Assembly: GCA_031761405.1 (NCBI GenBank)
Contig: JASEVX010000086.1
Coordinates: 12,501 to 76,500 of the forward strand
Reading direction: 5' to 3'
Source: Serripes groenlandicus
Taxonomy: Eukaryota; Mollusca; Bivalvia; Cardiida; Cardiidae
DNA: 64,000 bases
Below, one piece after another: positions 46,201 through 55,954 of the stretch (positions within the stretch are counted from its first letter, which is position 1; the number at the start of each line of letters is the position of its first letter). The notes beneath the pieces were generated by a model. The model did not search any database. It worked only from the letters and a program-made list of their open reading frames with translations, and was not told the origin of the DNA. The translations under genes were made by a program, and so were the position numbers.

Positions 46201-49200
46201 ATGTGAGACGTGTCTAGCTGTATTTGGAAAACAAGAAGTATATACACGTGAGTCGTGTCTAGCTACATTTGGACAACAATAAGTATATACATGTGAGTCC
46301 TGTCTGGCTACATTTGGACAACAAGAAGTAAATACATGTGAGTCCTGTCTGGCTACATTTGGACAACAAGAAGTAAATACATGTGAGTCGTGTCTAGCTA
46401 TATTTGGACAATAAGATAATAGACATGTGAGACGTGTCTAGCTGTATTTGGACAACAAGAAGTAAATACATGTGAGTCGTGTCTAGCTACATTTGGACAA
46501 CAATAAGTAAATACATGTGAGTCCTGTCTGGCTACATTTGGACAACAATAAGTAAATACATGTGAGACGTGTCTAGCTGTATTTGGACAACAAGAAGTAA
46601 ATACATGTGACTCGTGTCTAGATACATTTGGACAACAAGTTGTAAATACATGTGAGTCGTGTCTAGCTACATTTGGACAACAATAAGTAAAAACATGTGA
46701 GACCTGTCTGGCTACATTTGGACAACAATAAGTAAATACATGTGAGTCCTGTCTGGCTACATTTGGATAACAATAAGTAAATATATGTGAGTCGTGTCTA
46801 GCTACATTTGGACAACAAGAAGTAAATACATGTGAGTCCTGTCTGGCTACATTTGGACAAGAAGAAGTAAAAACATGTGAGTCGTGTCTAGCTATATTTG
46901 GACAATAAGACAATAGACATGTGAGACGTGTCTAGCTACATTTGGACAACAAGAAGTAAATACATGTGAGTCCTGTGTGGCTACATTTGAACAACAAGAA
47001 GTAAATACATGTGAGACGTGCCTAGCTACATTTGGACAACAAGATAATAGACATGTGAGACGTGTCTAGCTACATTTGGACAACAAGAAGTAAAGACACG
47101 TGAGTTGCGTCTAGCTATTTGGGGGATACCTTTGGCTGTGCGTACAGTGAAGACCAAGAATTGTATGTGTATGTTTACGTGTAGTATAGGCCCAAACTTT
47201 GGCGAAAACTATCTATTCCATTGTTTATGTGTATGTATTGTATGCATATCTCATCAGTCACACTATCTGAGAACTGTTATTGCAATATGAGACATTGCAT
47301 TGAGTATGTAGCACTCTGGCCAGCTACATCGAATTGTCCACGAGGAAAACACAGGTAAATAAACGAGATCGTATAGTGATATATTTATTTATTTAAATAG
47401 GTAAACTAGAGTCTCATGACTCTCTCTCTCTCTCTCATGCCGACATCTCATTCTCCGACTCTCCCTAGAGCCCATGCCTCTCCTCCCTCTATATCTGCAT
47501 GTCTCCCTAGCTATGCAATGTCTCTCTATCTATACAATGTCTGCCTCGCTTCCTCAAAAACATAGATTTATATACTCCAGGGCTGGCGCCGTATACACGT
47601 GATATTTCGTATATAGTTATACACTGAACAGATCTAATATCTCACGTGTAAAACTCTTTACCTCTACCCTCATTGTGTTACAAATAGACTAACGAGCAAT
47701 GTTTCATTTTGTCACAATATTGTGTAAATTCGATTGCTGTTAATGCGTTAAAGCCAACCTATGGGGATTATATCTGGTTTATCATTGCAGGTAAATTTTA
47801 ATATCAGGTAAACAGTCAAGACTTACCCTATCTCGTAGTTTTTTACTCATAAATGGAGTAAACAAAGACATAATGATATCCACAAAAGCTGGTTCGTTGT
47901 ATGTATAGATTCCTTTCACCCTCGCCGGAATGCATTTCTGTAAAATACATAAAGTATTGGTTTACATACTTTCCAAGCGACTGGCTGCTTTTCCACATAG
48001 ACTGTTACCCATTGGAGGAAGACGAGTGACGCTTGTCACGATGACTTTAGTCAAACGTTGGAAAGAATGTTGCTTATCAGAATCAGACTAGTCAAGTGCA
48101 GTCTTTGTTTGTATAAATGTTCGCGCAAAACCGTTTTTTAAATGGTTACATAGACACGATTTTTTTCTAAGTTACTGAAGTTGTAATTGTTTTGTGTGTT
48201 TTGATTCTATGGAAGTGGGCGCAATTTTTGTCTATAAAATTTGATAATCAAAATAACATTTAAGGGAAAGATCCAATATGTAACACACTCGCCAAGTTCT
48301 TGTTTCATATAATGAGAGCCGTTTTAAACCATATTCAAAATATTCATCACAACTAATTGTTAGAATAGGTGTACACTAAGTTTTTAGAAAAAAAAACATC
48401 CTCATTACATTGTATCAATTTTTGTATGGCAAATTATTTGTGACAAAAAATGATATTCTTTTATAAAGAGTTTATATAATAATTTGAATATGCATCTCTA
48501 TATAAGAATCTTTTATTTAGAGCCGGTTCTATTCAAATTCATAATGTTTATCATTAATTATTGATGGAATATTATATACGCTCAGTTTTAAGAAAGAAAA
48601 ACATCAACATTATCAACTTTGGTATAGCAATTTATATGGAACAAATTAACAACGAAAGAGCTAGTTACATCTTTACTTTTAACATGCAGTTAGAGAGATA
48701 TCTCTCGTATACATGTAAGGTCATCCTGCGTATTCGTGCAGTCCGCTCTAACGATACACCGATCGTTACGAACCGAACTTGGCGCTCATGAGTGTTGAAT
48801 GTTGACTAAACGACTGACCAGGTGGTGTCAGGCGTAAATATTCACATAAACAAATCAAACACACTTACGTCAAGGAACTTCATGACAAACTGGTTATTTC
48901 CTGGGTTTATAAACGCTTTCACCAAAGGCAGCGACATGTCCGTATTTTCCCACACCATCTTCAGTCCGTTTACTTGAGTGTTTTCGTCGAGTAAAACCCA
49001 TTCAGTGACCAGGGCGAATAATTTATAAAAAGGTTCGGGTCCTAGATCCGATTTTACTCTGTTCAGTGGTATTCTACCTGGAAAGAACACAGATTTCACT
49101 TATATAAACTAGCAGACATATGTTGACGTATCTTCAGTAGGCGACTTTTGAAATAAAAGTTTGGGAAAAGGAGAAATTGCTTAAATTCAAATCAGTATTT

Positions 49201-52200
49201 CATGATTAAACAAAGCCCCAGGTCAACTGACCGAAGTGTATCTTGGTCTTGCGCAGATAAAGATCAGTGTGAGATCCATTTCATCTTAGATCCATGTTCA
49301 TAACTGTTCGTAAAAATTCTTCACAAAATCTGTTTCAGCTGTCACAGGGTTAACCCTCTCCCACCTGCAGACGCATGTTGACGCAAATACAGCAAACGAC
49401 TTTTGAAAACAACGAAAAAATTGTTCATAAATAGCAATTTTTCTGTTTGTCATAATAATAATTTAAATTTTATTTAATAATTACACTCTCATTATAGAGG
49501 TTTTGTATAGTTTTTGCTCTGACGTTTTCGAAGTTGTCTTCTGTAGATTTATTGTGTGTGGGAAGGGTTAAGGTTTTGTTGTGGTTTTTTTCAGAGAATA
49601 TTTCCATATTTGATTTGTTATACATGTCCTGAAGGTCGTTTGCTGCAGAGTTGATGCATGCGATCTAATTATATTTACATTAATGCATTACAATCGAAGA
49701 CTCTCGGCATACTATAGTAAATGAGTATGTGTGGCTTTAACAATCAAAGTCTTTCGGCGTACTACAGTAAATGAGTACGTCTGGCATTAATAATCAATGG
49801 CGTCTTGATGTGTAGCCTTGTACCAGGCGTATTATGATAATTAGTTTGAAAAATACACATTGATGTTTGGAATTAATACATCAATAATGAAGCAAACCAC
49901 TTTCGTAGTTTGGAAGGTTTAACCGGTTTTGTCCGCACAGGATGTCTGTCTGTATAGCATCCTGCTTGCTACACCATGTCCAACGGCCGCCGTCTTTTTG
50001 CCTGCCCGGATGCCTAACGGTAAGGGCAGGTAACTGTAGACTATTCCAGATAGTGATATTTACCTAAAGGGCATATCATAACACGACAGCCATCTTTATC
50101 GCGCTTCATGGGACTGTAAAATATCCTGTAAAATTGGATTACATATTTTGATATTTGACATTTAATAATTTTGATAACACATCTAGATATTTCACGGATC
50201 ATTCAAACTTCTAACCCAAATTAATGACGTCATTATTCTCTGCCTTTACTCAGGTTCCTTTGTTCTAGAAGTCAACTGAAATTGATTGATTGCTTTATCT
50301 TTCACGCCGTTTCCAACAATTGTCCAGTGTTATCACAGCGTTTACTGGGTAAGGTATCAGTACTACTGGTCCATTTATCCGGACACCAGCCAGTCATTCG
50401 TAATGCTAAGCGCCTAGGAGGACAGCCACTACTACCATCTTTAAAGTCTGTGGTAAGAAGTCAACTGAGAAGTGTTGATATCTTTTCTGGTGTCTTAAGG
50501 TACATTGAGTCCTCGGCAGCAGTGTTCGTTGAAATATTAGGTTCACGAACTTTGGAGACAAACGTAAACATGTATGAAGACGAACAATTTAGTTAAATGG
50601 ATTAGATAGAAGCTATCCTGTCTTATTAATGTAACGTATTGTTATTTATTTCTCTTAGTTTTATGTACTCCTGAACTCCATGCTCCAAATAAGGCTTCTG
50701 ATTGGTCAACTTGGAGAACGAATTTGCTTCTGTCCAATCAGATACTTGAGCACAAATTTTGAGCACAGATGAAACGCTTATAGTTTTGAATAGCCTGTTC
50801 TCAGACGAAAATAACTTTCTCCATTTAATACTCAATTGATTGGTTAATTTTACTGCATGAGAGCTTGGCATCGAAGATCGGTAGTGTTCACCGGAAATGA
50901 CCGACAAGTCCACGAATAAAACCGATCACTTACGACTTCGGTCGGAAATCGCCTAGTTGTTGTTGTTTATAAATACCGATCTTGTACGCAAATTACCGAA
51001 CGGATTAGGAACGTTCTACGGAAATGCGAAGACGAAGTTATATTTACCCTTTACGCAGTAATTCCTGCATGACAGGATCAGTTGGGTCCATGTCCATATA
51101 CATTTTAGGGGCCTTTGTTTTCAGGGTCCAGTATTTTTCAATCGATTTCCGGGCCTCCAGCTGACTGAACTTTCTAACTCGTAGAAATCGTAACAGAAAC
51201 TCGTAATCTGCCAATAAAAATACATTTTGTTATAAACCCTTTCTCCTTTGCAGACACATGTTGCCTATTCTTCAACATACGTCTTTTTAAAACATTGCAG
51301 TAAAGAGCGAATCTGTTCATTATGAAATCATCCATTGGCTTTGCCCTTATGTTCTCAGTGAAGTATGCTGCATAATTGTTGTATGTTGGAAAGGGTTGTA
51401 ATTAACCTTTTAATTAACGGCAGTTAAAAGCTTTTGTAACCAATGCAGATTCAGGTGAACCAGCTCGTAACGAGCAGCTGTCTCTTCTGAAATATGTATT
51501 ATTTGCCACTTTGACATACAATTTTACCAAATTTCCTGTTGTACGAAAACATGGAGTAATCCAATTTTCAACATGGAAGAGTCGACTTTGTGTATGTAAA
51601 TAGCTTCGGCGAACAAAAGGTTTTGTTACACCCCTGAACAGTAACGAAGCAGATGAGCATGTAAATACACACCGTCTTGTTAAAGCCTTCACCGTCTTTA
51701 GACGACATTGGACATGTATGTTACTACTATCGCCATCCGCCTACCTTTAGACGAGATGTGTAGGCCAACCGGTGTAACCTTTTAAACACCGAAATAAGTT
51801 TGCTCCAGTATTTATGTATTACAGCTGTATAAGGTGAGATCACGACGCATCTAGTAGTCGACTCGCCACTGTTAGTTCATGCCAGACGTACTAATTTAGT
51901 ATGGTACCTGTACACCGGATACCAGGCACCGGACACCTCGAGTTTATATCCCGTTACAATTCATATAACGTATCAGTATTGTTACATATGGTACATGTAC
52001 GCCGGGAACCAGGCTACAGTACACCTCGAGTTTATATCCAGTTATCATCAGACGTATCAGTATTTGCTCGCCAAATGGCATTAATGCCGAGCGCGAGGGT
52101 AAACAACGCCAAACAACAACAAACGTATCAGTATTGTTACATATGGTACCTGTACGCCGGATACCAGGCTGCAGTACACCTCAAGTTTATATCCCGTTAT

Positions 52201-52440
52201 CATATGACGTATCAGTATTGTTACAACGTGTCTTACCCATCGGCGTTCTAAGCCAGTTTTGCTCCGATGCCCAATTTTGTAACGCCCGTACTGCACTGTC
52301 TCTATCCTTATCATTCCGCTCATTAAGTTCTTTCTTAGCTCTTGCCTTACTGGCTTCGTCCAATTGACTTGTATACTGCTTATCTCCTGAAACATGTAAC
52401 CCATTACTAGAGCTGTATTCAGGAGCGTCTTCAAGAGGCA
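43083..52440 (-). CDS. CRAL-TRIO domain lipid-transfer protein, seven coding exons (whole gene span; 5' start missing)
   Basis: Seven minus-strand exons at 52440-52237, 51207-51048, 50125-50064, 49077-48869, 47937-47827, 44382-44259 and 43225-43083 join in phase through GT-AG introns to give about 337 residues. The order is: a polar N-terminus; a CRAL-TRIO-N helical bundle (KKELNE..., then DYEFLLRFLRVRKF, about residues 35-90); and the CRAL-TRIO lipid-binding domain (DKDGCRVMICPLGRIPLNR through LPEEYLDDDYTGPNAG, about 130-285). It ends with a charged tail, KYGVD...SFRKLNID. Known members (alpha-tocopherol transfer protein, retinaldehyde-binding protein, clavesins, insect and mollusc relatives) are cytosolic proteins of about 280-350 residues. 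They carry a hydrophobic ligand in a pocket and move it between membranes. Length and domain order fit. The ligand cannot be told from the sequence. The first exon begins with two bases of a split codon, so an upstream exon or a split ATG is required; it was not found. A tandem paralogue lies upstream at 61-62.4 kb. Confidence 0.92.
43267..43536 (+). mobile_element. SINE family 2, full length
   Basis: Head CCTCGGTGATGTAGTTGTAG (A box), GCGGGTTCGATCCCCGG (B box), body GCTACCCTCTTTGGTGCTCA, GGTGCCAGGATAAATGGACA, GTGATATAACT, tail ACATCAATTAAT. It lies in the last intron of the lipid-transfer gene, in the opposite orientation, 41 bp from the terminal exon's acceptor. Confidence 0.9.
43715..44110 (+). 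mobile_element. SINE family 1 interrupted by SINE family 3
   Basis: Head piece GGGCTGTCAATCCAGGTCTT with B box GAGTTCGAACCC; the body stops at TTCTTCCACCACT and resumes after the insertion with the same 13 bases, then GGTTTATGTGTGTCTATGTG. The 3' part is missing. Confidence 0.85.
43830..44045 (+). mobile_element. SINE family 3 (tRNA-derived, (ATTC)n tail) with 13-bp target duplication
   Basis: A box GTGGTCGAGTGGTTAGCG, B box CGGGTTCGATCCCC, then GTGCCCTTGGGCAAGGCACA and GGGATCATGAATAATTTAAT; the tail is ATTCATTCATTC. TTCTTCCACCACT flanks it at 43817-43829 and 44046-44058. The CCTTGGGCAAGGCA block recurs in SINEs of several marine invertebrates as I remember them. Confidence 0.92.
44259..44382 (-). 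CDS. CRAL-TRIO gene, penultimate exon ending the lipid-binding domain
   Basis: 124 nt, phase 0 in, phase 1 out. Acceptor TCCAAATGTAG, donor GTATGA. It encodes LKTTGSNLTKLYQYIDKDVL then PEEYLDDDYTGPNAGPEKQVI. The family's LPxEYGGxxG loop aligns with YLDDDYTGPNAG, with the usual Pro replaced by Asp; the paralogue keeps HLPDDYTG. The acceptor lies at the edge of a 45-bp minisatellite whose unit includes the splice site and the first two exon bases. Confidence 0.92.
44381..47110. repeat. 45-bp minisatellite, about 56 copies, containing the 3' splice-site sequence of the lipid-transfer gene
   Basis: The plus-strand unit runs AGCTACATTTGGACAACAAG, AAGTAAATACATGTGAGTCG, TGTCT. Its minus-strand form ends TTGTCCAAATGTAG|CT, identical to the true exon acceptor at 44383 and the first two exon bases. 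Subtypes (ACAGTAAG versus ACAACAAG; TTGTAAATGC; ATAATAGAC) occur in blocks, so groups of units were copied together. The 171-codon minus-strand frame here is a by-product of the 45-bp period. Confidence 0.96.
44717..44919 (-). mobile_element. 5'-truncated SINE family 1 inside the 45-bp array
   Basis: A T-rich start (tail on the minus strand) is followed by GGAGTTTAACGCCGCTTTCA, TATCACGGCGGTCAGTGCAC and CACACCAGTACTTGCACAAC. TGGACAGTAAGA flanks it at 44705-44716 and 44920-44931, a 12-bp target duplication made from array sequence. Confidence 0.9.
47111..47826. other. Intron sequence, no further exon seen
   Basis: It contains a short CT microsatellite (47421-47438) and a partial family A motif (GAGCAATGTTTCATTTTGTC, 47694-47755). 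It lies between the exons at 47937-47827 and 44382-44259. Confidence 0.6.
47827..47937 (-). CDS. CRAL-TRIO gene, exon with CIPARVKGIYTYNEPAFVD
   Basis: Acceptor GTATTTTACAG, donor GTAAGT, 111 nt, phase 0 at both ends, 37 codons. It encodes KCIPARVKGIYTYNEPAFVD then IIMSLFTPFMSKKLRDR. The P-x-R-(V/F)-K-x-I-x-x-x-N-E-P pattern followed by KPFL/TPFM-S-K-K-L is a hallmark of the C-terminal half of CRAL-TRIO domains. The equivalent paralogue exon (62280-62390) has the same length and phases. Confidence 0.94.
47965..48065 (-). repeat. SINE family 1 body fragment
   Basis: CTTTCCAAGCGACTGGCTGC, TTTTCCACATAGACTGTTAC and GGAGGAAGACGAGTGACGCT match the middle of SINE 1 on the minus strand. It starts about 30 bp upstream of an exon acceptor of the lipid-transfer gene. 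Confidence 0.75.
48066..48868. other. Intron sequence, nothing recognised
   Basis: AT-rich. 48798-48840 has a short SINE 2-like piece (ACTGACCAGGTGGTGTCAGG). Confidence 0.5.
48869..49077 (-). CDS. CRAL-TRIO gene, central lipid-binding exon
   Basis: Acceptor CTTTCCAG, donor GTAAGTG, 209 nt. After completing Gly it encodes RIPLNRVKSDLGPEPFYKLF, ALVTEWVLLDENTQVNGLKM and VWENTDMSLPLVKAFINPGN, ending NQFVMKFLD. In the family the segment ENTQVNGLKMVWENTDMSL corresponds to the central beta strand (usually GxxxIxDxxG), here with V-N-G-L-K. The helix after it lines the lipid pocket. Confidence 0.92.
49350..49571. mobile_element. Family A MITE in an intron of the lipid-transfer gene
   Basis: TTAACCCTCTCCCACCTGCA at the left and GTGTGGGAAGGGTTAA at the right, TTAA on both sides. 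The centre GTTCATAAATAGC is a degenerate loop. Confidence 0.85.
50064..50125 (-). CDS. CRAL-TRIO gene, 62-nt exon with DKDGCRV
   Basis: The phase-2 to phase-1 exon starts after TTTTACAG and ends before GTAAATATC. It completes a Gly codon at each end and encodes IFYSPMKRDKDGCRVMICPL. The DKDG-x-R-V strand opens the CRAL-TRIO lipid-binding fold. A second TTTTACAG lies 12 nt inside the exon, but only the outer acceptor keeps the frame with both neighbours. Confidence 0.9.
50281..50455 (-). mobile_element. SINE family 2, 3' half
   Basis: TTGATTGATTGCTTTATCTT tail, then CACGCCGTTTCCAACAATTG, TACTGGTCCATTTATCCGGA and GCCAGTCATTCGTAATGCTA on the plus strand. It ends near TTTAAAGTC before the tRNA-like head. 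Confidence 0.82.
51048..51207 (-). CDS. CRAL-TRIO gene, exon with DYEFLLRFLRVRKF
   Basis: Acceptor TTATTGGCAG, donor GTAAAT, 160 nt. The leading AT completes GAT (Asp) with the G of the previous exon. The product is (D)YEFLLRFLRVRKFSQLEARK..., then SIEKYWTLKTKAPKMYMDMD and PTDPVMQELLRK(G). The (D/E)xFLLRFLRxRKF stretch is the most diagnostic CRAL-TRIO-N motif. A family A MITE starts about 25 bp upstream of the acceptor (51231-51398), so the intron's 3' end is very short between exon and transposon. Confidence 0.93.
51231..51398. mobile_element. Family A MITE close to an exon acceptor
   Basis: ATAAACCCTTTCTCCTTTGC at the left, GTTGGAAAGGGTTGTAA at the right. The arms are eroded. It lies about 25 bp upstream of the exon at 51207-51048. 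Confidence 0.7.
51901..52230. repeat. Diverged tandem repeat, about 90-bp unit, next to an exon donor
   Basis: GTATCAGTATTGTTACATAT, GGTACCTGTACGCCGGATAC, CAGGCT and CACCTCGAGTTTATATCC recur three to four times. One unit carries an unrelated insert (52057-52123). The last unit ends about 10 bp from the donor of the exon at 52440-52237. Confidence 0.85.
52237..52440 (-). CDS. CRAL-TRIO gene, first recognised coding exon (CRAL-TRIO-N start)
   Basis: The exon begins after TTAACTTATAG with TG, the last two bases of a split codon, and ends ATG G before donor GTAAGA. It encodes PLEDAPEYSSSNGLHVSGDK..., then ASKARAKKELNERNDKDRDSAVRALQNWASEQNWLRTPM. The amphipathic AKKELNE...AVRALQNW segment matches the start of CRAL-TRIO-N. 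If the preceding exon ends in A, the split codon would be ATG and this would be the true N-terminus. In the exon frame the codons before TG include a TAA, so the reading frame does not extend upstream without splicing. About 330 bp of diverged tandem repeats begin within 10 bp of its donor. Confidence 0.85.
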
Positions 52441-52469
52441 CTATAAGTTAATGTATTACATTAAACCAC

Positions 52470-53040
52470 CTTGGATGGATAGTGATAGAGCATCTGCCTC
52501 GGGGTGGGACGTCGCGAGTTCAATCCACGACCTGGTCATGCCAAAGACTTATGTCAGATCGTCCTCGGAACTAATTGTTGATTTGAGCTATAGACTCTGC
52601 GTAACGTATCCACACAGATCAGCCTGCTCAGTTCGCACAGGCTAATATGGACTGATACTTTCCGTCTCAGAGGGATTGTGGTATTGAGTATATCCTGAAA
52701 CATAAAATCCACAGTGTCTGCCCGGATTAGCCTGTCAGGATAAATGGACAAGTATTACTGGTAACCTACCCAGAAAACGCCGTGATATAACTGAATGTGT
52801 GTTGAAAGCGGCGTGATATAACTGAAAGTGTGTTGAAAGCGGCGTGATATAACTGAAAGAGTGTTGACAAGTATTACTGGTAAATTACCCAGAAAACGCC
52901 GTGATATAACTGAAAGAGTGTTGACAAGTATTACTGGTAAATTACCCAGAAAACGCCGTGATATAACTGAAAGTGTGTTGAAAGCGGCGTGATATAACTG
53001 AAAGTGTGTTGAAAGCAGCGTAAAACCACCAATCAATCAA
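52470..53040 (+). mobile_element. SINE family 2 with a family B fragment inside and a tandemly repeated 3' end
   Basis: Head GGATGGATAGTGATAGAGC and B box CGAGTTCAATCCACG; a family B piece at 52585-52736 (GACTCTGCGTAACGTATCC...CCTGAAACATAAAATCCACA). From 52736, GGATAAATGGACAAGTATTA and ACGCCGTGATATAACTGAA repeat several times before CACCAATCAATCAA. Confidence 0.82.
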
Positions 53041-53387
53041 TGTAGAGAATCGTCATATGTTTGCATGTTGATGTCTTCGCAAATTCATCTGTATCATTTC
53101 GTGTTGTTGTGTCCGGGAAATGTTAAAATGGAATGGAATGTACAAACGTTGACATCTATTTTCTTTACTAATTGATAAATACCTCGACCGTCATTATACA
53201 TGGGCCTTATACAAACAAATTGACATTCTGTTAACCAAATGTCAACAACAGACACTTGATTTCAGATGGTTCACTTCCTTTTCTGAAAAGGACTGTCTAC
53301 AGAGAATTGGGTCACAAATAAGTGAAATAACACATAGCATCAACGAGCCTTCAGAGGAGTGTGACATGCCAGTATAAGGAACATATA

Positions 53388-53446
53388 TTAATACTAATAA
53401 TAATAATTATAATAATAATGATAATATTACCTATAATTATAATACC

Positions 53447-53486
<40 letters not shown>

Positions 53487-53515
53487 TTTATCAAAAGCAT
53501 AATTATAATAATAAA
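53388..53515. repeat. (AAT)n microsatellite
   Basis: About 40 AAT/ATA triplets with a few interruptions. The poly-Ile or poly-Tyr frames come from this. Confidence 0.96.
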
Positions 53516-53571
53516 GAAATATGTAGAAGAAGAATAACGATGATAAAATAACACCGATATTTATCGTTGGT

Positions 53572-53812
53572 ATGGTGATAGAACGTCCTCCTGGGGTGTG
53601 AACCGTCGAGAATTTATATCCCGATTGGGTCATAACAAAGACTTTGAAATTATAGTAAATGTTTTCCTTCCTTTGTGCTCAGGATCGTAGGGTTAACATC
53701 ACAACTGACTCGCTGATGTCAAGATGAAAGGACCAGTAGTACTGGTAACTTATTCCGGAAACGCCCTGATATAACTGAGAAATTGTTGAAAGCGTAGTAA
53801 AACACGACACAG
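53572..53812 (+). mobile_element. SINE family 2, worn full-length copy
   Basis: GGTATGGTGATAGAACGTCC head, GAATTTATATCCCGATTGGG degraded B box, CTTCCTTTGTGCTCAGGATC, CCAGTAGTACTGGTAACTTA, CTGATATAACTGAGAAATTG. Confidence 0.82.
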
Positions 53813-53849
53813 ACAATATTTATTGTGATAATAGGGATAATAACAATAT

Positions 53850-54150
53850 GAGCCGTCCCACGAGAAAACCAACATTATGATCTCTGCAGTCTGCGCAGGC
53901 TAATCCGAGCCGACACATTCTGTCTCAGGACGATAGATCTATCAACACTATGATCTCTGCATAATGTATCGAGCCGGATTAGCACGCGCAGCTAATCCGA
54001 GCCGACACCTCCAAGGTAATGATTCCTGAAACAGAAAATCCACATGAAGCGAAATGTCTGTCCTGGTAATCCTGCGCGGCATGCTAAGGCTGATCCGGGT
54101 CGATACTTTACGCATAGTCCATAATGTTGGTTATCTCTGGGAAAAGCTCT
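53850..54150. mobile_element. Family B MITE with internal duplication
   Basis: GAGCCGTCCCACGAGAAAAC at the left, CATAATGTTGGTTATCTCTG at the right. The segment TATGATCTCTGCA...GCTAATCCGAGCCGACAC occurs twice (53876 and 53950). Confidence 0.8.
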
Positions 54151-54361
54151 TTATCATACCTTTCCAAGCAGACATGTCTGTTAATTTTCACTTCTCAAGT
54201 ATATTTTGTGATTTGATTGACTCCACTGTATCGATGTCTGAAATAAGAAAACCATTATCAGTCTATCTAGACACATAAGAACGTGGCTAACGAAGACATT
54301 GCTCAACATTATTATTTTATTAAATTCATTATTAATGTATATGTTTAGTCTTCATTATGTT

Positions 54362-54731
54362 GAGGGGATCAATCTCCGGTCGTGTAATACCATACACTTT
54401 AAGACTGATAGTGCATGGGATCAATCTCCGGTCGTGTGATACCAAATACTTTAAGACTGATAGTACATGGGATTGATCTCCGGTCGTGTGATACCAACTA
54501 CTTTAAGACTGATAGTACATGGGATTGATCTCCGGTCGTGTGATACCAAATACTTTAAGACTGATAGTACATGGGATCAATCTCCGGTCGTGTGATACCA
54601 AATACTTTAAGACTTATAGTACATGGGATCAATTTCCGGTCGTGTGATACCAAATACTTTAAGACTGATAGTACATGGGATCAATCTCCGGTCGTGTGAT
54701 ACCAAATACTTTAAGACTGATAGTACATGTA
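54362..54731. repeat. 52-bp minisatellite, about 7 copies, SINE B-box-derived
   Basis: The unit contains GATCAATCTCCGGTCGTGTG, ATACCAAATACTTTAAGACT and GATAGTACATGG. It matches the SINE 2 stretch GATCCCCGGTC...ACTTTAAAA...GGTA. Copies alternate GATCAATCTCC and GATTGATCTCC. Confidence 0.94.
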
Positions 54732-55008
54732 ATGGCTTTCCACTTTGTCGCTAAGTGCTGTATGGATTGTGGCTGATCAGGGTCTTGGTATATAACATTC
54801 GGTAGTACTAGCAATTAACATAGGAAACATCATACTATAAACCATATACTGTGAGAAAATGCGTTAATCACCAATCCATAAGTTTTCTGGCTTCGACTTG
54901 GTAACTTAGCAGATGCATTGGCTGTTTGAGCCCCGGGAATTATAAGTTGTATTAATGGTAAACAATGAAGTAATCACAACATTGTGTCACAATAAAGAAA
55001 TGTTTATT

Positions 55009-55215
55009 CAAAATAACCGAAAGTATTATTATAAGTAGTAGCAATTGTAGTTCTTGTAGTACATGTTGTGAAATAATTGCATGATTAAGTCCAAAATAAC
55101 CTAGAGTAGTATTATAAGTAGAAGTAAGTGTAGTGCTTGTAGTACATGTTGTGAAATTGTGAAATAATTGCATAATTAAGTCCAAAATAAACGAAAATAG
55201 CCTTCTAAGTAGTAG
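55009..55215. repeat. 84-bp tandem duplication, 2.3 copies
   Basis: CCAAAATAAC...TATTATAAGTAG and GTAGTACATGTTGTGAAATA recur. The second copy has an extra GTGAAATT. Confidence 0.88.
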
Positions 55216-55567
55216 ATAATGAGAACTAGTAACACCATTGTGTCACACATATATAACACCATATCAACCCAACCAAACCTTGTTTTAAAAGCGGCGTGAA
55301 ATTGCGTCAAAACATGATTTAACTATGATTTAACATACTGCGAACATTTAAATAAACTCACGTTTTATTATATTCCAAGCGATTTTGTTAACACAGTGTC
55401 AACTGTTCAACGTGTTTACTCGTGTGTACAATAGCGATCACAAGCGAACCAGTTCATTGCTTCTTCTTATAAAGCGGAACGTTTAAACGCCCAATCAGTG
55501 ACCCTTACGAGATGAATAGTAACGCTTTCCCACATACAACACAATCATTGATCATTACGTGATAAAT

Positions 55568-55791
55568 AATAACCATTTCCCACATACAACATAATCTGCA
55601 ACAAACGACTTCTTGAAAACATACAGGTCAATATATGGAAAATCTCTTGAAATGAAGTTTTATTAAAGTTCAAAACGTTGTGGCAAAAGGATAAATTGCT
55701 CGTTTTGAGCAATTTCTCATTCTGTCACAATGTTTTTAAACGTTGTCTGCTGCAGAGGCGTAATAAAGCGTGTATATGTTGAAAAGGGTTG
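55568..55791. mobile_element. Family A MITE with a duplicated left end
   Basis: AACCATTTCCCACATACAAC at 55570 and a similar ACGCTTTCCCACATACAACA at 55522. Centre GCTCGTTTTGAGC, right GTTGTCTGCTGCAGAGGCGT and GAAAAGGGTTGAA. Confidence 0.78.
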
Positions 55792-55954
55792 AACAACGAC
55801 ACTCAATCATTTATTCGAGTCAAGTCACATGCAAAGACTAGCCTTCTGGACCATGGGATAACCCCAAATAACCTCCCTGCTATCCGTCTTAAAATGGTTA
55901 TGCATATGTCTTTATTAAAAGCATTGTCCATGCATAGCAAGTTTAAACTCCACA

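Noticed and set aside
46398..46913. 171-residue Cys/His-rich repeat protein on the minus strand
   Set aside because: It is the 45-bp minisatellite read in one frame; the array is intronic to the lipid-transfer gene.
50626..50913. 95-codon minus-strand frame lying between two exons of the lipid-transfer gene
   Set aside because: It lies in an intron, has no fit to the domain, and the flanking exons join in phase without it.
53351..53633. Poly-isoleucine or poly-tyrosine peptides
   Set aside because: An (AAT)n microsatellite explains them fully.
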